DNA from: Rhynchopus euleeides
Taxonomy: Eukaryota > Euglenozoa > Diplonemea > Diplonemida > Diplonemidae
Length of the DNA stretch: 64,000 nucleotides
Reading direction: 5' to 3'
Assembly: GCA_963210315.1 (NCBI GenBank)
Contig: OY723321.1
Span: 1,538,771 to 1,602,770, forward strand
Below, piece by piece: positions 34,096 to 45,123 of this stretch. The stretch's first letter is position 1, and the number at the start of each line of letters is the position of its first letter. Below the pieces are notes generated by a model, which saw nothing but the letters and a program-made list of their open reading frames with translations, was not told the DNA's origin and made no database searches. A program made the position numbers and the translations under genes.

Positions 34096-34716
34096 ATGGC
34101 GCTGCCCCTCATCTCCGAGAACAACTTCTACACAGCCCCAGCAGAGGGGCGTGAGGCGCGGCGCGCCATGAGGGACCGCGACAAGCGGATGAAGCTCGTG
34201 CTGGGGAGCAGGCAGGAGGGGCACATGCGGCACGAGGTGCGGGAGCACTCCATCGAGCACCTGGTGCACGGCACGGGGTGGCTCAGCGAGGCGGAGCGGC
34301 TGCGGGGCGACTGCGGGGATACGGTGCGCCGCGAGCTGAAGAACCAGAAGCAGCACAAGCAGGCGGTGTGGGACCGCACCCGTTCCCAGCGGCAAGAGAG
34401 GCAGGCCCAGCTGCAGCACAGGCGGGACAACATCGAGGAGCACAACGGCCAGCGAGCTGCTGACCTTGCTGGGACAGGGAGGCGCAACATGTCGAGCGTG
34501 CGGTATAACCTCATCAACCATGTCCACTCCGACTCCCGCAGCGCTGCCCTCGCGAAGTACCGCGATGACAAGACGAAGTATTCTGCAGTTTGCAGGTCAC
34601 GCGAGCTGATGCACAAAGCAAACCTGTGCGGCTACAACATCATATCCGGGGAGACCCGCCCTGCAGACCTGGTCCCAGCAATGGCGCGCCCTCAGCCCCC
34701 GTCAGATGCGACATAG
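34096..34716 (+). CDS. Charged helical hypothetical protein
   Basis: 206 aa, rich in Arg, Glu, His and Gln and predicted largely helical (about 20-130 is continuous charged helix). The C-terminal third is different: SSVRYNLINHVHSDS, ALAKYRDDKTKYSA, then GYNIISGE. The last motif resembles short conserved motifs of ciliary microtubule-associated proteins, so an axonemal role is a guess. No signal peptide or membrane segment. The ATG at 34096 is the first in frame; an ATG at 34091 is out of frame. It is 241 bp downstream of the BTB gene. Confidence 0.7.
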   Translation: MALPLISENNFYTAPAEGREARRAMRDRDKRMKLVLGSRQEGHMRHEVREHSIEHLVHGTGWLSEAERLRGDCGDTVRRELKNQKQHKQAVWDRTRSQRQERQAQLQHRRDNIEEHNGQRAADLAGTGRRNMSSVRYNLINHVHSDSRSAALAKYRDDKTKYSAVCRSRELMHKANLCGYNIISGETRPADLVPAMARPQPPSDAT

Positions 34717-35187
34717 CCAGCCCTGCCCCGCCCTGCAAATGCGGCAGGGCGTCCGGGCGTGGCATTTCGGGGAGGGGTGGAGGTGGGTGGGTGGTGTAGT
34801 GTGGCGTAGTGAGTACGACGAGAGGGTGGTGTGGGGGTCAGGGTGGGGGGGTGATTGCGCCCCCTAGCTCGCAGCCCCCGCCCCCCCCGCCTCCCGCAGC
34901 TTCCGCTGCTGGGATGATGGGGGTGGGTTGGTGTTCGGCTCTTCTGTATCTCCGTCCCTCCTTCCGTTGTCGCCCGTTCCCCCACCCCCCCACCCTCCCA
35001 CCCTTCCAGCTCCAGGCATGTCGCAGCGGGAATAGAGCTTTGCTTTGGTCGCCAACACTACCACCACCACCACCACCACCACCGGGCAGAAGCACACACC
35101 GGGCGACACTTCAACGAAGGCTTAGAGCCGTTGGAGAGCCTGAGGCTTCAGAGGGGGGAGCGCGGTCGCAGCAGCGCCAGCAGCAAA

Positions 35188-36216
35188 ATGCCTGAGGAAA
35201 CGGCAGAAGACACGCGGACACCGGAGCAGGTGGAGAAGGAGAACAAGCGGAAGCGGACCTATGAGGAGATGGACGTGGATGTCACGTACCCGGTGGAGCA
35301 GGTGATTGTGACGGACGCGTCCCAGCGGATGTCCAAATGGCACCGCATGAAGTCTGTGATGCTGCGGTCATGCGGTCTCCCCTGCGAGGAGACTGGGGGG
35401 CACGAGCCCACCGTTGTCAAAAACGAGGCGGTCTACATCATCGCGAAGGCAGCACACCCCTTCCGGGAGTGCACCGTGTGCCTGGTGGAGAAGTCGCGTG
35501 GCAAGGGGTATGTGCTGATGCCCGAATCCGCGCTGCAGCGTGTGATGCACCGCTGCGTCATCTCCTCGACGGGACAGCAGTACTCCAAGTGGACCTCCAT
35601 GGAGGAGAAGATGGGGGTCAAGGTCACCAGCGACTTCCAGGCAAAAGCCGGGCAGGTGGGTCTCGTGCTGGCCAAAGAGCAGCACCCGAAGGACAAGGAC
35701 ACGGAGGTGCTGGCTGTGCACATCCCCGACGGCGGGGTGGTTTTGGTGAAGTCGAAGGCTGTGAAGGAGCTCCCCGTGGATGTCGTGGAGATCATCGACC
35801 CGCGTGCGCGCTACAGCAACTGGCCCAAGATGGCGAAGGAGCTGGGCATCGAGGAGCCGAAGGAGGCCCCGCAGATGACCCCCGGGCAGGCAGGCATTGC
35901 CAAGGTATGCCGACAAACAGCTGGCGGAGGGGGGGAGGTGGGGAGCGTGTTGCACCCTCAAGCCACCCACCCACCGCGCCACCCCCATCCACACGCAGGC
36001 CGAGCGGAAGCACTTCAGCGAGCCCAACAGCATTGTCGTTGCCGTGAGCCTGCTGAATGGTATGCCCCCACACCGCATTTGCGCCGCGTTGCCCCTGCCC
36101 TGGTTTGCCCCTGCCTCTGATGTCGGCAATAAATCCTTCACCCACCCCCTCCCCCAAACACAGACGAGGGCACGGTGATGTTCGACAAATCGGGGCTGAG
36201 ATTTGTGAAGTTCTGA
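35188..36216 (+). CDS. Hypothetical protein with three internal repeats
   Basis: Three exons (35188-35904, 35999-36059, 36164-36216) encode 276 aa. Introns of 94 and 104 bp start GTATGC and end ACGCAG and ACACAG. A charged N-terminus (EKENKRKRTYEEMDVDV) leads into three ~80-residue repeats. Each opens with an S-K/N-W-x-x-M motif (SKWHRM, YSKWTSM, YSNWPKM) and ends in a beta-rich half (VYIIAKAAHPF..., VGLVLAKEQHP..., GIAKAERKHF...) with a [VLI]-rich strand and FDKSG/VKSKA-like turn. Splicing is needed to complete the third repeat, which supports the exon model. Family not recognised; the beta-rich halves could be small SH3- or KOW-like barrels. Confidence 0.78.
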
Positions 36217-37392
36217 TGGGCCCTTCTGCCGCTCTTTCTGCTTGCTGTACTTGGCAACAGACACACTGAACCGCAAGCCCTGCCCCCTGCTGGGCTGCAC
36301 CTGCAGCGAGGGCTCCCTCCGACAGCGCAACAGCACCCACTGGGGGCTTGATGCTGTCATCCTCTCTGGTGTGGCTTCGTGGATCGACGCACGCCACGAC
36401 GGGTGGTGGTGTGGCTTCGCGGCATTCTGGCACGCGCTTGGCCTGCAGCTGGGGGCCAGAAGCCTGCTGACAGCGCCCCCACGGCCTTTCCACCCTGCTC
36501 TGCAGCAGTGTCAACCACAGCTGTGCTGTCCTGCCCCCCTCTGTCTTGAGCGCAGGGGGCCGCCTTTCTGCACTGTGTCTGAGCGAAGGACATCGGATTC
36601 TCCCCTGTGCGTGTGTCGTTCCCCTGCGGCCTCCGGCAGGCTGCTTCCTCTCCTCTACTACAGGACAGGAGGTGGAGGGGGCGGCTCAGCCAGGCAGGAG
36701 ATCTGCCATGTTGAACTGAGGGCCGCACAGAGGTGTGCTGTGGGTGCCAAGGGGCTGCAAGGACTGGGGTGGGGCCGGGGCGGGGCCTTCGCTCGCCCCC
36801 CTCCGTGTGTCAATACTGTGTTGGTTTTGGCAAAATCCTGTAGAACGAGGTGATGGGTAGAACGTCATGTCTGGCGGAGCATCTTGGCACCGCGTAGTGT
36901 CGGGGGGTGGGGTTGGGGGGGGATTTCTTGAATTGTTGAGGCGAGGGGCACACCTGCACAGCTTTTCACACGTGTTCTTCTCTTTCGAGCGAAAGCCCCA
37001 CCCCAAGGGAGGAAAATCTGTTCCTCGCGTCGAGGGGCTGGGATGGGGGCAAGATCCAACGAACACAGGGGGGGGGGGGGGAAGGGGGGACGCCCCACCT
37101 TGGCAATGCCTAACCCTTTGCAGTTTTAACCTCCGCACCACTACCCCCCCCCCCCTACGGAGAAACGATCGTTCGCGGCTCTTGCACTCCTGGATGCACA
37201 GCGAAAGGGGGGGACGGGCAGCCAGCCCCCTCCGGTTCACAAGCAGGGATGGCCACACCGCACCCCACCCCCACCCCCACCCCTTCTTTGCCAACTGCCC
37301 AAGCCTCGCGAGCGCTGTTTTCTCTTTGCATTCTGATCCCTCTGCACCTCCCCTCCCGCCCTCTGCCACCCTCTTCAGGCGACATCGTCGTG
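36217..37392. other. Spacer before the channel gene
   Basis: No supportable gene. It contains G/C runs near 37065 and 37145. A pyrimidine-rich stretch ending CTCTTCAG at 37378 could be the 3' splice site of a 5'-UTR intron of the channel gene. Confidence 0.55.
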
Positions 37393-40064
37393 ATGTCGGA
37401 CTCCGGGCCATGGCGGAGTGTGGGGATGTTCGCCCTCGGGTGCGCGATGACGCTGGCCGTGGGATGGGCGATGTACCTGCCGGACGTCACCGAGCTGCAC
37501 CGAATAACCCTCGCTAACAAGGCGATGGTCGCACGCCTAGAGGAGCTGAATGAGAACATCCCTCTCGACGCACGTGTCAGCGAAGGGTCGGAGGAGGGTG
37601 TCGAGACGTGGGTCTTTCTCATCGTCATGCTGTTTATGGCGCTGTGGACCGTGCGCTTCCTCCTGCGGGAATACAAGCTGCTGTGCCGGACACGCTCCAA
37701 GATAGTCGCAGCCACGGAGCAGGAGGAGTTCCTCTCCCACGAGGTGGAGGAGATGCAGCGGTACGACGCGGAGGTGACGGCGCGGCGGCGGCTCGTCAAA
37801 AACTTCATCTTCTACCGGCTGGACTACTGGTTCAGCGCATCGTCTTACAGCAAACCGCTGGCCCTCCTCTTCCTCACGCTCGTCCTGATCATCAACGGGG
37901 GTGGGCTGTACTACACAGTCAAAACAGACACCCTTGGGTCTGCGATGTGGAAGGCATGGGCCTTCATCGCTGACAGCGGGGCGCATGCCGATGAGACGGA
38001 CACTGCTGCGCGTGTGGTGGGGCTGTTCCTCACCATCGGCGGCATGCTTGTGTTCGCGTTGGTCATCGGTCTCATCAGCGATGCCATCAGCGATGAATTC
38101 GACTCGCTCAAGCGGGGCAAGGCGCGGGTGATTGAGACGGACCACACCCTGATCTTGGGGTGGACCGACAAGACGCTGCCCCTGATCCGTGAGATCGCCA
38201 ACGCCAACGAATCCCTCGTGAAGGAGGGGAAGACCTGCGTGATAGTGGTGCTCGCAGAGTGCGACAAGGAGGTGATGGAGCAGGAGACGCGCAACAGCAA
38301 CATCAACCTCCGCGGCAGCATGGTGGTGTTCCGCAAGGGAAACCCCTGCGTGCTGCACGACCTGCAGCACGTCAGCGCGAAGACCGCCCGGTCTGTCATC
38401 GTCCTCTCCCCCGTGGGGCTGTCTGCAGACGAGGCGGATGCCAAGTCGCTGCGTGTCGTTCTCTGCCTCGTCGGTCTGGGGTATAAGCAGGGCCACGTCA
38501 CTGTTGAAATAGCCGACGTCGACAACAGGGAGCTGGTGCACATCATCGGCGGGTCCCTTGTGGAGACAGTCGTTGCGCATGACTTTATCGGGCGTCTCAT
38601 CATCCAGTCCTCGCGGCAGAAGGGGCTTGCGCCCATCCTGGAGCGTATTCTCGGGTTCGAAGGCTGTGAGTTCTACATGGAGGAGTGGCCCGAGCTGGTG
38701 GGCAAGGCCTTCAGCGAGGTGCTTTTCAGCTTCGACGATGCGATCCCGATCGGCATCAAGATGGAGGACTCGGACAGCAAGCCGGGGTCGACAATTCTCA
38801 ACCCCGACGACGACTTTAAGATCGAGGCTGGGATGCAGATCATTGTGCTGTCGGAGGATGACGACACTTACAGCGCCTCCTCAAAAATGCTATGCGAGTA
38901 TCCGCCGCCCAAAGCGAAACGCTGCACCCCCGTGCGCACCCCCCTCCGCCAAGAGAAGGTCCTGTTTGTGGGGTGGCGGCGCGACCTTGCTGACATGCTC
39001 CGTGAGCTGGATGAGGTTGTGGCGCCTGGGTCAACGCTGACCCTCTTCAACAGCGTTCCGCTGGCAGAAAGGTATGCCTTGCAAGTGAACTGTTTGACAA
39101 TAGTGACATCTTCGGAAGCTTCTGGGCTTCGGAGGGCCTCCTTATCGCAACCAACAATGCACTCACAGGGACATCAAGCTGGAGGCGAACGGCCGGACTG
39201 CCCACAAGTTCTTGAACAATCTGAAGCTGGTGCATGCGGCAGGGAACCCTGTTGTCAGGTATGTCTGTGGATGGCTGCAACCCACAAATCTCTGCTGCTG
39301 CCTGCAGGCGCGAGCTGGAGCGTCTCCCCGTGGAAGAGTACGACTCGATCTTCATCCTCGCAGACGAAGACTTCGAGGTATGGCCTTGCAAGTCTTGCAG
39401 GCACTTTCACCAGGCTGCCACCGCTGTGCGTTTCAACGCCCACCACAACAACCCACCCGCAGTCCGACATGGAAACCGCTGACGGGCGCTCCCTCACTTC
39501 TCTGCTGCTCATCCATGACATCCGCAACCACCGACTCGAGAAGAGCCAGGCGAAGTGGGTCCCCTCCCCCTCTTCCTCCTCTTCCAAGAAGAGGAGGAAG
39601 CCCCCCACCTTCGCGGTGGTCAGCGAGGTGCTGGACCCGAGGACACGGTCACTCATCAGCCTGGCAAAGGTGTCCGACTACGTCATGTCGAACGAGATGG
39701 TCAGTGCAGCTCTTGCGATGGTGGCGGAGTGCCGCGATGTCAACGCAATCCTGAAGGAGCTTCTGTCCTCCGACGGCAACGAGATCTACGTGCGTGGCAT
39801 CGAGGAGTACACTCAACCAGGCAAAGACATGTCGTTCTGGGAGATGATGAGCACCGTCCGTACCCACAACTCCATCCTTCTCGGTATGCATGTGCACCGC
39901 TGTGCAGTCGCCACGCCATCGAGCCACCTGCCCGAGAACCCACACCACCACACCTCATCTCAGGTTACCGCACCGGCGATGAGCCCGTCCTCAACCCAGT
40001 GGACAAACACACCGTGCGAAAGTGGAACAAAGGTGACAAGCTTGTAGTGCTCTCTGAGGACTGA
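37393..40064 (+). CDS. CASTOR/POLLUX-type ion channel
   Basis: Five exons: 37393-39071, 39169-39258, 39308-39377, 39463-39883, 39964-40064, coding for 786 aa. All four introns (97, 49, 85, 80 bp) start GTATG. Membrane segments lie near 8-28, 76-95, 155-177 and 212-235. The pore loop carries the family filter ADSGAHADE (193-201). The RCK-like cytosolic part begins KARVIETDHTLILGW. C-terminal blocks match the family: ESLPLE-like ERLPVEEYDSIFILADED across the exon 3/4 region, and LLGYRTGDEPVLNPVDK across the exon 4/5 join. Plant CASTOR/POLLUX channels gate nuclear calcium spiking; algal and protist homologues are uncharacterised. In plant CASTOR/POLLUX the filter has Asn where this has Ala197. 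Exon choice is supported because each join restores family sequence. Confidence 0.92.
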
Positions 40065-42566
40065 AGCGCTGCGCTGCCTGCATCCCTGAGCTCCTCCCCA
40101 CCCCACCCCGCCCGCCCATCATCCCCCCACCCCGAAGAACTAAACAAACAATCGGATGGCCGTCGCTCTGGGCAGGAGAGTGAGCCAGAGCAGAGAAGCT
40201 TCCCCTCCTCCACCACCGCCCCCCACCACTCCTCTCTCTCCCCGTCCCCGACACAGTTCGACGCTGGAGCGGCGGCATCCCGGAACACAACAAAAAAATT
40301 AAAAAAAATGATTGTTGCACCGCCACTGTCTGGTTGTCTCTTCGCATGATGCCACCGCCAGGTAGTTGGTCGTCGACACCAACAACAAAAACAGAAGGGC
40401 CAGTGTGGCACCACCCTCTCGGGGGTTGTGTTGGGCTGTCCTCGCACAGCCGGTGTGTGGCCGTAGAGGGTGTATCAACGTGAGACATTCCCGAGGGGGG
40501 GTGGGGTGGGGGTGGCAGGGCTGGTGCTGGCCAGCCCCTTGTATTTTAGTCTCGTGCAATGCAAATTGTTTATTCTACAGTCCGTCGCTGAGGCAGGGTG
40601 TGTGTGTAATTTTTCTCTGATGCGGTGTGGCCCTCCGTGTATGGGGGCGAAAAATGCACGTGCGCAGCGAAACGCAGTTGTCTATATTCTTCCGAGCTCT
40701 TCGAGATAACCCTTTCAAACGCAACAGCAGCAGCAGCAGCAGCAGCAGTTCACGGGCTGCTGTTTGATGTCCGCTCGCCAACCCATTATTGCCACGCCTC
40801 GTTGCCATCATCCGTGAGAGTGGGTGTGGTGCTGCCATCAACTGTGTCGCGGAGCTGGGCACGGCGCTCTCTGCTGCCTGCCTGCGCTATGAATCTGCCC
40901 GGATCTGATTTGTGCATCCAATGATTCCATGAATGGAAGGCGGTGTGCCGTGGACCGGGGACCCCCCCGCGGCCCGACCCCACCCTTCACAGGGGTGAGG
41001 TGTGCGGGCACCCTGTGCGTCGAAGTGCCATTATCAGTTCTGGTAAACCGCGTGGCGGCGCACCCATTGTCTTGTTCGAAACCCGTGTGCGGGAGAGGGG
41101 GGGCGCCAATAAATATGTGTTAGCACAAAGACGGACAGGCACATTGTTTGACCCGGCTCTACCCGATATGTCAGGCTGGTGGTCGATACCAAGAAAAACG
41201 TTGGCGCTGCAAGCTTGATGCAGAACTGAAATGGCACTCCCACTGGGGTGTTGACGCCTTCCTAGTTGTACCACGCTGCTGCGTTGGGGGAAGGGGGAGG
41301 GGGGGGGGGAGGCCGAAACGTGCGGCTGAAGTTTTTTTTCTCTCATTTCCCACCCTCTGGTCTGCGGTGTGTCTGTGTCCGTGCAGCCACACCACAGCCC
41401 ACCTTTTGTTGGCTGTTTGGTGCTGTGCGTTACGACTGGCTCCTCCCGTTGCGGACGTCCCGCACCACCGCCGCCACCCACCTGACTGTTCCGCTGCTGT
41501 TCCCTAAAAGGAGAATGTGGCTGCATCGTATGCCCCGCCATCACCATGCAATACGCTGGACTGAAGGAGTGGATGTCTCGCTCAGCTCAGGAGCTCAAAT
41601 CAGGAGGGCGTTTGGCGGGTTCTACACAATGCACAAGATACAATGGACAAAGAGACCCACAGTGCCAGTGTGTGGGTGTGCCGAGAGCTAGCTTTTTCCG
41701 TGCTTGGGTTCTTCATGGGTTTCCTTCTCCTCCCCCTCCTCCATCAGCCCCCCTCCCCCCCCTCCCCCTGCGGGCATGACTTCCGAGGGCTGTGGCCTCA
41801 ACGCGACACTTTGCCCGCATATGCGATACGCGCATCCCCTTGAGACCTTTCTGAAAAGGGGTGTTTAAAAGGGTGGAGGGGGGGGGTTGTCAAAGCGTGT
41901 ATCACTCTGTGCTGTTCATGAGCCCCCTCCAACGAGTTACACCCGAAAAGCTGGCTTTGGTTGGTTGGTGCGCATGTGTCGTTTCCAAATTGGGAAAGGC
42001 AGGTGGTGGTGGTGGTGGTGGATCACGATAAGTTTCTCATTCTTGAATTCACGCATAGTCCAGCAAAGACAATACCAGGCAAAAGAGCGTCACAGAGGTC
42101 CGATCCTCATCTGTGGGCGATGCGATCGCGAAAAGAAGTCAAAACCGTCAAGCTGGCGACACGGGTCCTGTCCACTGCACGTCAGACTGGGGCAGTCGAT
42201 CCCAGCAGTAAATCACGATTAACGTGTGTGTTGGCAGTTGATGATCACGCCAAAATCCTGCACCACCCCTGAGTAGTGAACAGCCACCTTCTGGTGTCAT
42301 TGTGTACCTCACTGCCTGGTCTTGTCTCAGGACTGATATAGCCGTCGGAGATCCGACAAACAAACGATTACCGTGGACAGTTGAGATGACACCAAGATGC
42401 AGGGCGCTCGACGCGTTCCACATCAGAGAAACGTGTGTGTTGCGTTGTGGCAGGGGTGGGTCGGTGGGGTCGGGCCGATCTCGGTTATGTTCCTCTAACA
42501 CGACATCAACGAATCGGGCGGGAGGAAGGGGTGCCTGCGGCGTGTGTGCCACCCCCCCCCCCCCAG
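40065..42566. other. 2.5 kb without supportable genes
   Basis: A (CAG)8 tract lies at 40725-40748. TGGTGGTGG repeats occur at 42002-42022 and several C/G runs are present. Open frames up to 186 codons overlap on both strands and show no domain. Confidence 0.55.
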
Positions 42567-43675
42567 GGCTGTAAATAAGGTTTGGGGGTCAGGAGTCGGG
42601 AGTCGGGAGTCGGTTATTTACAGTCACCTAAGGTACCTGGGGTGGGGGGCTGGGGGGGACGGGCGGTCTCAAACCCTACTCAATCCTGCACGCATCCTGT
42701 AGTACGGCCACCTCTGCCGTGGAGAGTCCCATGGACCCTCCAGCAGTCGCCCACCATTCGGTCAGGGCGGACTGACTCGGCGCTTGCGGGGTCTTCCCGC
42801 GTGCGAGGTGGTCCGCGAAGAAGCACGCGACGCACAGCGCCATGTTGGCTGTCCCAGCCAACCCCCCACTTCGCCCGCAGCGCCCCACACGCTGCGAGCA
42901 CCTCACTCACGGCAGCAGTATTTGGCTGCATAGCTCTCAGTATTTCCCGTGCATGCAGCGCATGCATCCACAAATTTTGTGGATGCATCCACACACAGCC
43001 TGGAGCTCCGAAGCCCTGCATGCAGGCCTGCCTGCAGTGGATGAATGCCTGTATGCCAAATCGAAAATCCATTTTTTGACATTTTCGGGCATCCCTGGAT
43101 GCCGTGGATGCATGCATGGATGCATCCACACCATCCACGGCCCCACTGAGAGCTATGTTGGCTGTGAGTCAAACACTACTGCCTCTACCTGAGGCATGTT
43201 GTGTGTCGCAACAGTTGCGTCACATGTGTGACGCATCTGTGTGGAGTGTGTGTGGTTGTGCACGTGTGCGCTGCGGTATGCTCAACCACCTGATGGGGGC
43301 GGAACACAACTCTTCTTGGGAGCTGCCAGGATCTGGCAAAAGGGGCGGGAAAGGGGCGCCGTATTCACAGCAGTGGTTTGGCAATGAACTCACCCCAGTT
43401 CAGAGACCGGTAATGAAGAAGATGACTGGGAGGCACACACCATGTCCCACCCAGCGGGACCCCCACACCCCCACCCACCCATCGGGACCCCCCCTCCTCG
43501 GGTGTTCCAAAAACCCTTTCTTTTGAATATTTGGAGTCTGTGCGGATCGCAGTGGGGTCATTTTGGCCATGGGGTGCCTAATACCGCACATTCCCTAAGG
43601 GAAGCAAGGCAACCCTCCCAATCCCAAAAAATCCGGCGCGAGTCGGGAGTCGGGAGTCGGCCTTATTTACACCCC
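42567..43675. repeat. AGTCGGG-array region with TAAATAAGG inverted ends
   Basis: Left: TGTAAATAAGG at 42569, then CAGGAGTCGGGAGTCGGG and TTATTTACAG at 42592-42623. Right: GAGTCGGGAGTCGG followed by CCTTATTTACACC at 43640-43670. The outer TAAATAAGG/CCTTATTTA ends are inverted, with TA outside AATAAGG on each side, suggesting a further TA-flanked element of about 1.1 kb. Inside, 42940-43145 is packed with TGGATGCATCCA/GCATGCA palindromes, and 43501-43580 is a dispersed motif. No gene. Confidence 0.6.
43501..43580 (+). repeat. Dispersed ~78 bp motif
   Basis: Matches 8268-8345 over TTCCAAAAACCCT, TTTTGAATRTTTGGA, GTGCGGATCG and AGTGGGGTCATTTTG through CCATGGGGTGCCT. A shorter copy is at 8124-8166. 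Two copies lie inside the TA-flanked element at 7905-8525, so this is probably a fragment of that family. Confidence 0.75.
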
Positions 43676-43844
43676 TGCCCCCCCCCCCCCCCCCCCCAGC
43701 AACCCCCCCCCCTTCCCTCCCCCCCTTCACCCCCCAGGGCGACCGCCCCAACCAAATTTGAATTCATCCCACCCCCAGCTCACAGGGCTTGAGGTGGAGG
43801 GGGGGTATCGTGCGGAAGCGCCCCCCCCTCACAGCAAAAAAGTG

Positions 43845-44000
43845 TCACTGCGCTTTGTTCGGCACTTTTTGCTTTGGTTTCTTTTTTGCGTTGACGCTTC
43901 CACACTCACACTCCTGCTGATGATGGTGTCGTGAGTGAGGATCACAAGGGCACGAACAAGCACGCGACACTTTCCGCCCACATCGAAGTGTGCTGAAAAA
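43845..44000 (-). repeat. Dispersed conserved element, copy 3
   Basis: Minus-strand copy of the element at 25658-25805: CAGCACACTTCGATGTGGGC, GGAAAGTGTCGCG, then GTGTGGAAGCGTCAACGCAA and CAAAGCGCAGTGACACTTTT. Flanking sequence is unrelated. Confidence 0.68.
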
Positions 44001-45123
44001 AAAGTACGAAGGATCGGCGTTGTGTAGGCAGTGGAGAGCATCGCACCCAGGAAGGTGCACCCCACCCCCACCCCTGACCCCCCTCCTCCTCCAATATTCC
44101 ACGTGTGAATAGGGAGTGGGGGGGGGGGGGAATGCATCAGAGTTCTGCCGCTCGGTGCAAAAAAAAACACCCTCCGCCCAATAAAAACAACAAAAAAAAC
44201 ACCAAAAAAAACTATCTTAACGTGTGCGTGTGTGCAAAATTGATGCGACAGGCACCATAGGTGCCTGTCGCACCCCACTCCTCTCTCTGTCTCTCTCTTC
44301 TGTCCCTTTTTACTCCACGTTTTCTCATCCGGTGGACTTGGGTCCTGTGGGTGACGAAGCGCTGCGAGGTGGTGGGTCTGGGTCGAATGTCCGACAGGGC
44401 GTGCGGGCCACCAAACGTGTCCGGGATGCACGAACGATGCGCGTCTGACGCCAATGAACGGGAATTAGATCGGGTGTGTGTGTTGTGTGTTTTTGTCTCA
44501 GAACCTCACGGCGCCCCTCTGTCTCACGTGTGTGTCGGAGGCGCTTCGCTCTGAGCGAAGGAGCTCAGTGCATACACACGCGATGTCAGACGGGCCACTG
44601 TGAGCTCGAAAGGGTCAAAAGAGGTCCACTGTACGCCTCGCCCAGCGTTTCGTTTTCTGGCGAGCGGGTGTCTGTTAAAACTGTTGAGTGGTGAAGGTGC
44701 CTATTCCTTCACACTGATACACGAGCCCTGCTTGTGTGTGGGGTGTGAGGTTGTGTGTATTGTGCCGTGTCTTCAAGACTCTGGGTATTGTTTGGTCTCT
44801 GGCGTGCTGGACGGGTGGTGGGAGTTGCCTCCGGCAGGGCGGAGGGGATGGTGGGCGGGAGGGGAGGCCACAGCATTGCTTCACGCCGCTTTTTTGTTTC
44901 AAAAATCGGTCAAAATGTGATGGGGAGGGAGGGGGGGCGGGGGGGGGGGGGGGGGACAACCGAAGGCCAAAGAGACACACGAGGCACATCGCATCACTCC
45001 CACCCCCACCCCACCCCCCCACCCTCCCTCCCTCCCAGCTCACTTTTTTCTGCCCTTCTGAGCGAATACCACCTGACACGTCAACACGCCACCACACCAC
45101 CATCCCCCTGCAGGCGCATCGCG
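44001..45123. other. Spacer upstream of the membrane-protein gene
   Basis: No supportable gene. A perfect 13-bp stem with a 3-nt loop lies at 44244-44272 (TGCGACAGGCACC and complement), and a smaller CTTCGCT/AGCGAAG hairpin lies near 44550. G-runs near 44127 and 44938 are long. Confidence 0.55.
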
